Assembly: GCA_003446295.1 (NCBI GenBank)
Contig: DMBB01000120.1
Span: 2,795 to 13,759 of the forward strand
Length of the DNA stretch: 10,965 nucleotides
Reading direction: 5' to 3'
Source: Erysipelotrichaceae bacterium
GTDB lineage: Bacteria; Bacillota_I; Bacilli_A; Erysipelotrichales; Erysipelotrichaceae
A program made the translations under genes and the position numbers. Under the pieces are notes generated by a model. The model did no database searches and was not told where the DNA came from. It saw nothing but the letters and a program-made list of their open reading frames with translations. Below are positions 6,472 to 10,965 of this stretch, piece after piece (position 1 is the stretch's first letter; every line of letters begins with the position of its first letter).

Positions 6472-7749
6472 TTATGATTGTGCTCCTTCCGTTAGAACGA
6501 TACCCCTGTAATAGAACAGGCTTCCGATAGCACAAATGCATAGAGGAATTGCGACAATGAGTACCAGTGCAATGGCAAATGAAGTGTTCATAGTGCCCGC
6601 AGATACAAGTGAAATATAAATGTTTATAAGGTAGATCATAGAAATCAGCAATACAGATCCGTAGTATCCGAATACTTCTTTTCTCGTAATGCTTTTCAGC
6701 TGTTTCATGGTATATCCGATTCTGGACAGAGATGCAAAATGGCGTTTCCGCTCGGAGAGTTCAGTAGAATAGCGGAACATAAGCGCCATCGCCTGAAGAA
6801 CACTCAGAAAGATATAGGACATTGTGATCATGACTTTGACCATAGGGTTTGATTGATTGGTTACCAGAATGGAAGCCATGATGATGACTGAAACCAGAAG
6901 AAGATACATGGCGAATTTCATAACCTGCAGGTCCTCTCTGATAAAGCCGAGGTAAGCGATGCGTTTGGGCTCGGACTTGCCTGCAGAGATCATCCTTGTG
7001 ATGAACGGACGTATGATCCATCTCAGTATTCCGTTGAAGCCGACCATGCCGATGCATGCAAACAGGACGATCGAATCGCGGTTCGCATAGAATGTATAGA
7101 CCGGTGCAAGGAACATGAACAGCCAGAATATCTGGCGCATCCAGTTCGGAATTGATTTCAGGTAGAACATGGACCCCTTCTCACCTTTTGAAGCATTTCT
7201 CTGATTGATCAGAGAAGCTGCTGAGTTGAGGTATGTAAAGCTGAGGTTCATAACAACGATCCAGCATACGATAAATGCAAGGATCACATATGTATACAGT
7301 TCACCTCTGGGTACCGGTTCTATGATATGCGTGCCTCCCGGCAAAACTGAGGCGACGATCATGTTCAGAGGTGTCATCAGGAATCTTGCGATCAGGATGC
7401 CGGAAGGAATTGCCAGCAGCATCAGCAGACTGGTCTGGATCAGCAGATATCCTGCTATATGAACATATGTGGCTCCGGATACAAGTCTCACTGCAAGATC
7501 CTTGGATTTGTTTTTGACATAGTAGTCATTGGCAAAGAATATATCGGCACAGCAGATCAGCACTGAGATCAGCGTTATGATCGTGATGATATTATCAGAC
7601 GATTCACCCAGCGACATACCGATCGATTCATCCATAGCAATATTGAAATAAAGATACATAAATGTAGTCGTCAGCATCAATGTGAGCCAGTAAAAGAATG
7701 CTCGTGATTTATCATGTTTCAGTGATCTCATTGCTTCTTTGAATATCAT
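6472..7749 (-). CDS. BceB/FtsX-like ABC transporter permease lacking the large extracellular domain (paralogue 1)
   Basis: Integral membrane protein of 425 residues with about ten predicted segments: 18-37, 53-74, 98-124, 151-172, 205-222, 227-246, 279-297, 303-325, 358-383 and 390-413. The segment FFANDYYVKNKSKDLAVRLV (71-90) parallels the BceB region YANxxFIKRRSKEIGLxxLI at the FtsX core. MFRYSTELSERKRHFASLSR (324-343), followed by IGYTMKQ, parallels the post-TM8 region of BceB. BceB has roughly 200 extracellular residues between TM7 and TM8; here only about six remain. It is clearly homologous to the 430-residue permease at 9388-10680: both start MIF(K/R)(E/D)A(M/L)RSLK and share RAFFYWLT, KDLAVRLV-like and MFRYSTEL blocks. 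No ATPase gene is adjacent on its strand. It is the first gene of an operon with a nucleotidase and a reductase. AGGATG lies before the ATG. Confidence 0.82.
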   Translation of the reverse strand: MIFKEAMRSLKHDKSRAFFYWLTLMLTTTFMYLYFNIAMDESIGMSLGESSDNIITIITLISVLICCADIFFANDYYVKNKSKDLAVRLVSGATYVHIAGYLLIQTSLLMLLAIPSGILIARFLMTPLNMIVASVLPGGTHIIEPVPRGELYTYVILAFIVCWIVVMNLSFTYLNSAASLINQRNASKGEKGSMFYLKSIPNWMRQIFWLFMFLAPVYTFYANRDSIVLFACIGMVGFNGILRWIIRPFITRMISAGKSEPKRIAYLGFIREDLQVMKFAMYLLLVSVIIMASILVTNQSNPMVKVMITMSYIFLSVLQAMALMFRYSTELSERKRHFASLSRIGYTMKQLKSITRKEVFGYYGSVLLISMIYLINIYISLVSAGTMNTSFAIALVLIVAIPLCICAIGSLFYYRGIVLTEGAQS

Positions 7750-7792
7750 ATTGCATCCTGCCTTTTAATAAGAATAACATGAAATGTTTTGA

Positions 7793-7819
7793 GAAAACAG
7801 AAAGCCGCATTTCTGCGGC
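7793..7819 (-). terminator. Rho-independent terminator after the uncharacterised gene
   Basis: On the minus strand GCCGCA-GAAA-TGCGGC forms a perfect 6-bp, GC-rich stem with a GAAA tetraloop, followed by TTTCTGTTTTC. It starts 9 bp beyond the stop codon at 7829. The following permease start is only about 55 bp further, so the permease promoter must lie in 7750-7803; I could find only weak -10 candidates there (TATTCT type). Confidence 0.7.
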
Positions 7820-7828
7820 ATAGTGAAT

Positions 7829-8503
7829 CTATTTTGAAATGGCTTTGCAGGCGCCTGCTTTGACCGTAACCGTCCCCAGAGGTGTGATAAACTCAAGGTC
7901 TTCGTTTCCGGTGTTTTCCAGATAAACCGTGTCAAATTCTTTATCCCATGAGAAGAATTCGATCCTGCCGTATTCCGGATAGTAAGCAAAGTGCGTTCCG
8001 GGGATCGTTCCGTCGATCAGAACAGTGTCTTTGTATGTACCCGGTCTGACTGTATAGGAATCCGTGTAGATATAGTTATTAGCCTTTTTCATCAGCATTG
8101 CCAGATAATAATAGGCACTCTGATGTGAGAACCTCAGTACCGCCGCATTCTGAACAGCCGGATCGATCAGAGTGACCATTTCGGCTTTTTCCTGTTCCCT
8201 GCGTTCATCGACTGCGCCTTCCGTCCAGCGTGAAATATCCAGTGCTTCCTGTTTCCCCTGCAGATACTCTACCGGGATGACATTTGTATCGATTCCTCCC
8301 ACCTGACGATGATATGCATATGGAAGTTCGTATACCGAATGCTTGGTTTTGATCACCAACTTGTCTGCCAGATATGTGATTTCATGAACGCCGGTCGTTA
8401 CGATCGACTTGCCGTCTTCGATCTTTTCGCTGTAATAAACATCTCCATGTCCGCACAGCACGCCGTCTACAGTTGACAGAAACCAGTTCCTAAGTTCAGC
8501 CAT
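7829..8503 (-). CDS. Uncharacterised soluble protein
   Basis: I do not recognise this 224-residue protein. It has no signal peptide and no membrane segment. The N-terminal part (about 1-85) is rich in alternating hydrophobic and polar residues, suggesting beta strands; it includes WFLSTVDGVLCGHGDVYYSE and ends near YELPYAYHRQVGG. A charged middle (about 88-115, with DERREQEKAEM) looks helical. The C-terminal part (about 145-224) again looks like beta strands, with FFSWDKEFDTVYLEN and a Gly/Thr-rich end, TPLGTVTVKAGACKAISK. I chose the ATG at 8503 over the GTG at 8512 because GAGGTG lies 6 nt before the ATG and the GTG is part of that site. It is divergent from the BceA-like ATPase gene and upstream of the first permease, but is isolated from the latter by a terminator. 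The link to the transporter is positional only. Confidence 0.75.
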   Translation of the reverse strand: MAELRNWFLSTVDGVLCGHGDVYYSEKIEDGKSIVTTGVHEITYLADKLVIKTKHSVYELPYAYHRQVGGIDTNVIPVEYLQGKQEALDISRWTEGAVDERREQEKAEMVTLIDPAVQNAAVLRFSHQSAYYYLAMLMKKANNYIYTDSYTVRPGTYKDTVLIDGTIPGTHFAYYPEYGRIEFFSWDKEFDTVYLENTGNEDLEFITPLGTVTVKAGACKAISK

Positions 8504-8509
8504 ATCACT

Positions 8510-8516
8510 CACCTCT
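8510..8516 (-). promoter_or_regulatory. Ribosome binding site that fixes the start of the uncharacterised gene
   Basis: AGAGGTG on the minus strand ends 6 nt before the ATG at 8503. The alternative GTG start at 8512 consists of the last three bases of this same motif and so could not use it. Confidence 0.7.
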
Positions 8517-8524
8517 ACCGTGTC

Positions 8525-8554
8525 ATATTACCGCATACGCAAAGATCGTGCAAA
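8525..8554 (-). promoter_or_regulatory. Candidate promoter for the uncharacterised gene
   Basis: On the minus strand TTTGCA (8549-8554) and TAATAT (8525-8530) are 18 bp apart, each a 4/6 match to sigma-70 boxes. The -35 overlaps a small inverted repeat CGTG-CAAA-CACG (8547-8558). This is a modest match in the 117-bp divergent region. Confidence 0.35.
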
Positions 8555-8569
8555 CACGTTGGATATTTC

Positions 8570-8598
8570 TTTTTTATTTTTCCGTTTTTGTTTATACT
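8570..8598 (+). promoter_or_regulatory. Candidate promoter for the ATPase-permease operon
   Basis: TATACT at 8593-8598 is a good -10, placed 22 bp before the ATG. The -35 position at 17 bp spacing is a run of T (8570-8575), which is poor, although the surrounding T-rich tract is typical of Bacillota promoters. The transcript would have a very short leader beginning just before AGGAGGGG. Confidence 0.4.
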
Positions 8599-8620
8599 TG
8601 AACCATAACAAGGAGGGGTT

Positions 8621-9391
8621 ATGCCTGAAATCGTACTTGAAGCAAAGAACCTGAAGAAGGTATATAACTATGGAACTGAGAATGCATTTGAAGCCCTGCA
8701 TGATATCAACTTTCAGGTATACGAAGGTGAATTCATCGGGATCATGGGACCCAGCGGATCCGGCAAATCAACATTCATCAACAATATTTCAACGATCGAC
8801 ATGCCTACCAGCGGTACTGTTCTGATCAACGGTACATCTGTAAAGACCATGTCTGCCAACCAGATCGGCCATTTCCGCTATGAAAACCTTGGTTTTATTT
8901 TCCAGGATTTTAATCTTCTCGATACACATACGATGTTTGAAAATATCGCAATGCCCCTCTCGCTTGCGCATGTTGACAAAAGTGAGATCAGATCTCGTGT
9001 TGAAGAACTGGCTCAGCATATGCAGATCTCACATCTGCTGAATAAATTTCCCAATGAATGCTCAGGCGGTCAGAGACAGCGTGCTGCGATCTGCAGAGCA
9101 CTGGTCAATCATCCGCGCATCATCGTAGCCGATGAGCCGACCGGCAACCTTGACTCAGTCAACTCAGCCGAACTGATGAAGATCTTCCAGGATCTGAATG
9201 AAAACAGCGGCGTCACGATCGTTATGGTCTCGCATGACCCTCTGATCACTTCCTATTCCTCCCGTCTGATCTACATCAAGGACGGCAACATCGAATCGAT
9301 TCTGGAAAAAGGCGATCTCAGTCAGGATGAATATTTCAAGATGATCGTTGATATCAACTCGGCTGAATCCAGAGAGATCCTTCAGCAATGA
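8621..9391 (+). CDS. BceA-like ABC transporter ATP-binding protein
   Basis: Cytoplasmic nucleotide-binding subunit of 256 residues, from the BceA/MacB/LolD-type ATPases that power FtsX-like permeases. It has Walker A GPSGSGKST (43-51), Q-loop Q95 in GFIFQDFNLLD, signature CSGGQRQR (147-154), Walker B IIVADE (167-172), D-loop GNLDS, and H-loop H205 in MVSHD. The block GFIFQDFNLLDTHTMFENI is very close to Bacillus BceA, and the tail EKGDLSQDEYFKMI resembles the BceA C-terminus. The signature starts with Cys rather than Leu; the catalytic residues are all present. A strong AGGAGGGG precedes the ATG. The stop codon overlaps the permease start as ATGA, indicating translational coupling. It is the only ATPase in the window and may serve both permeases. 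No histidine kinase or response regulator is nearby. Confidence 0.93.
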   Translation: MPEIVLEAKNLKKVYNYGTENAFEALHDINFQVYEGEFIGIMGPSGSGKSTFINNISTIDMPTSGTVLINGTSVKTMSANQIGHFRYENLGFIFQDFNLLDTHTMFENIAMPLSLAHVDKSEIRSRVEELAQHMQISHLLNKFPNECSGGQRQRAAICRALVNHPRIIVADEPTGNLDSVNSAELMKIFQDLNENSGVTIVMVSHDPLITSYSSRLIYIKDGNIESILEKGDLSQDEYFKMIVDINSAESREILQQ

Positions 9392-10680
9392 TCTTCAGAG
9401 ATGCTTTACGATCCTTGAAAAAGGATATCGGAAGAGCATTTTTCTACTGGCTTACGTTTGTACTGACAACGATATTCATCTTTCTGTTTCTGAACATCGC
9501 AATGTCGGAGGCTGTCGGTGTTACCTTTGTCAATACCGCCAACACGGATATATCTACGAATGTCTCATTGATCCTGATCGTGATCTGTATTATCGAGATC
9601 ATCTTCGCAAATGATTTCTATGTCCGTTCAAAAGCCAGAGATCTAGCTGTCAGGCTGGTCTGCGGAGCTACATATCTGCAGCTTGCCGAATATCTTCTGA
9701 TACAGACATTTATCCTGCTGGCAATTGCAATACCTGTCGGCATCATAACTTCACTGGCCTTGATACCTGTGATCAATACGGTGCTGCACACGATCATACA
9801 GACAGCATTTACGGTAACGATCGTACCGAAAGCCGTGATCATCACTTCCGGTATCCTGATCGGAGTTATCTTCTGGGCAACCTTCCTGAATCTCGGTTTT
9901 GCCTACAGAAATACGGCGGCAGGAATGCTGAATGAATCATCCATCAAATATGATTCATCTGCGATCCTTCCGATGGGAAATTCCAATCAGAAACTGTCGC
10001 AGATCATCGCTGTGCTGATGCTTGTAATTCCCGTATTCCTGTTTTTCTGGAATCCGGACGCCTCGATCATTTCTGCATTCATCGGAATTGCAGGAATATC
10101 CGGCTGCCTTACAAAAGTCATCAACCCGGCGCTGACAAATTATGTCGATCATAAGAAACCGGACCATCCGTTTATCCTGACAGGCGTCGGTTTTATCAGA
10201 ACTGATATACAGATCCTGAAATGGAATATCCTGCTGCTTTTGGTCACGGTCATCTTCCTGGTGTCTGTACTCATCACAGCAACGGAAGCCCAGGAAGTGA
10301 CATTGGTACTGCTGTCATATATCGTCATGAACATCCTTCTGTCACTGGCGATCATGTTCAGATATTCCACCGAACTGCAGAGCCGGTTCAAATACTTCCG
10401 TGCACTTGAGCAAATCGGATTCATGCACGAAGACCAGGAAAAGATCATACGGATCGAAGTGGCCGGTCTTTACGGAATCGTCCTGTTTACCATTCTGATC
10501 TATATCGGCAGTCTGATGCTGTCACTGGTTATGGCAGGCCGCATGGAACTGCAGAATGCAGTCATACTCATCTTGTTCTTCGCCGTCCCGTTTATATTGT
10601 GCGGCATCTTCTCACAGCACTACTACCGGAAAGCCGTACTCATACACAGTGCAGGCGAAGGACAAGGATCCACAAGGTAA
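9388..10680 (+). CDS. BceB/FtsX-like ABC transporter permease lacking the large extracellular domain (paralogue 2)
   Basis: Membrane subunit of 430 residues, the partner of the ATPase with which it shares an ATGA overlap. No clear Shine-Dalgarno of its own is visible, which fits coupling. About ten segments are predicted at 18-38, 57-76, 101-127, 149-171, 205-222, 226-245, 279-297, 303-325, 357-383 and 390-411. IIFANDFYVRSKARDLAVRL (71-90) and MFRYSTELQSRFKYFRALEQ (323-342), followed by IGF, are the two BceB-like cytoplasmic blocks. The TM7-TM8 connection is about six residues, so the roughly 200-residue sensor domain of BceB is absent, as in paralogue 1. The matching length of both paralogues argues that this is a stable architecture, not a truncation. 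BceB-type systems handle cell-wall-active peptides; whether this one does is unknown. The C-terminus (GEGQGSTR) is intact despite the nearby IS end. Confidence 0.85.
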   Translation: MIFRDALRSLKKDIGRAFFYWLTFVLTTIFIFLFLNIAMSEAVGVTFVNTANTDISTNVSLILIVICIIEIIFANDFYVRSKARDLAVRLVCGATYLQLAEYLLIQTFILLAIAIPVGIITSLALIPVINTVLHTIIQTAFTVTIVPKAVIITSGILIGVIFWATFLNLGFAYRNTAAGMLNESSIKYDSSAILPMGNSNQKLSQIIAVLMLVIPVFLFFWNPDASIISAFIGIAGISGCLTKVINPALTNYVDHKKPDHPFILTGVGFIRTDIQILKWNILLLLVTVIFLVSVLITATEAQEVTLVLLSYIVMNILLSLAIMFRYSTELQSRFKYFRALEQIGFMHEDQEKIIRIEVAGLYGIVLFTILIYIGSLMLSLVMAGRMELQNAVILILFFAVPFILCGIFSQHYYRKAVLIHSAGEGQGSTR

Positions 10681-10728
10681 ATGACACCCAGAAACCTGAT
10701 ACGGGAAAACCTCTGTCACAGGCTGTAA

Positions 10729-10881
10729 TTGAAAACATTTCCGATCAGATTTCACTTCCTGCTTCAACGACAGATAACTGCATTGCGTGCAATGCCCGAC
10801 ATAGCTGTCTCCGCAGGCTTGAGATTGTAAGACTGACCGATTCCGATGGAACCTCACCGTATGGTCAGTCTTTTATTATGC
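10729..10881 (-). ncRNA. Candidate omegaRNA (reRNA) scaffold of TnpB
   Basis: TnpB nucleases use a guide RNA made from the tnpB 3' end and element right end. Directly after the tnpB stop, the minus strand holds three consecutive hairpins. The first (10829-10872) has a 10-bp stem AAGACTGACC/GGTCAGTCTT, a one-sided 9-nt bulge and an inner 6-bp stem GGTTCC/GGAATC with a 3-nt loop. The second (10794-10818) pairs GCC with GGC around GACA-GCTA-TGTC. The third (10780-10795) is GCATTG-CACG-CAATGC. Next comes GAAGCAGGAAGT (about 10753-10764), resembling the conserved right-end stretch that other tnpB genes read as KQE. The 5' limit probably lies inside the tnpB coding region. The 3' scaffold limit at 10729 is tentative; the guide would then be the flanking bases 10728 downwards. 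Confidence 0.5.
10829..10878 (+). terminator. Possible terminator of the ATPase-permease operon
   Basis: The 10-bp stem AAGACTGACC/GGTCAGTCTT is followed on the plus strand by TTTATTAT, so it could stop transcription from the ABC operon 150 bp after the permease stop codon. No other plus-strand terminator is visible after the permease. The same hairpin is also the first stem of the proposed omegaRNA on the opposite strand, so the role is ambiguous. Confidence 0.45.
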
Positions 10882-10965
10882 TTATGAGAGGCCTAATATA
10901 CGTAAGCCTTCATGCTTGATGTTGATCGCCGCGTTCACGTCACGGTTATGGTCTGCCCCGCATGC
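10882..10965 (-). CDS. tnpB: TnpB (IS200/IS605 family RNA-guided nuclease), C-terminal 27 codons
   Basis: The minus strand reads ACGADHNRDVNAAINI followed by KHEGLRILGLS and a TAA stop at 10882-10884. This is the C-terminus of TnpB: the last Cys of the zinc ribbon (CG), then HNRDVNAAINI. The Asp of the RD pair is the third RuvC catalytic aspartate, and the Arg-Asp-x-Asn-Ala-Ala pattern is diagnostic of the family. The remaining roughly 350 or more residues lie beyond the right edge, so the integrity of the gene cannot be judged. Further in-frame stops follow (TAA GCA TAA TAA). Beyond them the same frame still encodes a tail like that of other TnpB proteins, ending LSLKQEV (about 10751-10771). 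TnpB cuts DNA at sites next to a transposon-associated motif and helps retain the element after excision. Confidence 0.88.
   Translation of the reverse strand, partial: ACGADHNRDVNAAINIKHEGLRILGLS

Larger units (their letters stand above)
10729..10965 (-). mobile_element. Right (3') end of an IS200/IS605-family element with tnpB
   Basis: The C-terminal codons of tnpB and the structured sequence after them form the 3' end of an insertion sequence that enters from the right edge. The inner part is certain from the TnpB motif. The outer boundary is a guess: TTTTCAA on the minus strand ends at 10729, and IS608-type right ends finish at TCAA. No left end, tnpA or target site is visible, so an autonomous element cannot be distinguished from a tnpB-only (IS1341-type) one. 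It has inserted or lies tail to tail with the ABC operon without damaging the permease. Confidence 0.7.

Noticed and set aside
5537..6511. A 324-codon open frame on the plus strand
   Set aside because: It lies wholly antisense to the nucleotidase, whose protein has complete family motifs. The plus-strand translation shows no recognisable domain and no ribosome binding site is evident.
6472..7749. Paralogue 1 as a truncated pseudogene of a full-length BceB
   Set aside because: It has intact N- and C-termini, ten coherent membrane segments and a paralogue of almost the same length.
8504..8512. GTG at 8512 as the start of the uncharacterised gene
   Set aside because: The GTG is part of the GAGGTG ribosome binding site that serves the ATG at 8503.
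10780..10795. GCATTG-CACG-CAATGC as an independent terminator
   Set aside because: No T-run follows on either strand. It fits better as a hairpin of the IS right end.
10612..10857. An 81-codon minus-strand open frame starting at 10857
   Set aside because: It is in the same frame as tnpB, downstream of its stop codons, and runs into the antisense of the permease end. Its first part resembles a TnpB tail, so it is better read as right-end/omegaRNA sequence than as a gene.
10599..10919. A 106-codon plus-strand open frame overlapping the permease end and tnpB
   Set aside because: It overlaps the permease coding end and is antisense to the TnpB C-terminus. It has no recognisable domain.

Overview
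The window looks like a Bacillota (Firmicutes) chromosome of moderate G+C. Supporting signs are strong Shine-Dalgarno sequences before most genes, Rho-independent terminators, a BceA-type ABC ATPase with BceB-like permeases, MgtE, and an IS200/IS605-type TnpB end. An Erysipelotrichia-like or clostridial gut bacterium is my guess; no rRNA or other marker is present to settle it.

Layout. Positions 1-383 (minus) hold the N-terminal part of a MATE multidrug/Na+ antiporter, with its own promoter. Positions 544-3890 (minus) are a three-gene operon: an extended SDR (NAD-dependent epimerase/dehydratase-like), then a PfkB/FruK-type sugar-phosphate kinase (ATGA overlap), then the Mg2+ channel MgtE, ending in a strong terminator. 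Positions 4001-7749 (minus) are a second three-gene operon: a ten-TM BceB/FtsX-like permease, a UshA/CD73-type metallophosphatase without a signal peptide, and an aldo/keto reductase. It also ends in a hairpin plus T-run. Positions 7829-8503 (minus) hold a soluble 224-residue protein I do not recognise, with its own terminator. Divergent from it, 8621-10680 (plus) is a two-gene operon of a BceA-like ATPase and a second BceB/FtsX-like permease, a clear paralogue of the first.

The right edge (10729-10965, minus) is the 3' end of an IS200/IS605-family element. The last 27 codons of tnpB carry the RuvC-III motif, and about 150 nt of heavily structured sequence follow. That sequence is best read as the omegaRNA (reRNA) scaffold and right end. 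It faces the ABC operon tail to tail.

Two points deserve attention. First, both permeases match the conserved core of BceB on either side of where BceB carries its large extracellular domain, yet that domain is missing, and there is one ATPase for two permeases. This could be a compact, possibly heteromeric, Bce-derived transporter without the usual BceRS two-component system nearby. Second, the TnpB/omegaRNA end contains three consecutive hairpins and a residual tnpB-like tail reading in frame beyond three stop codons. The remaining genes look like ordinary metabolism and transport in unusual combinations.
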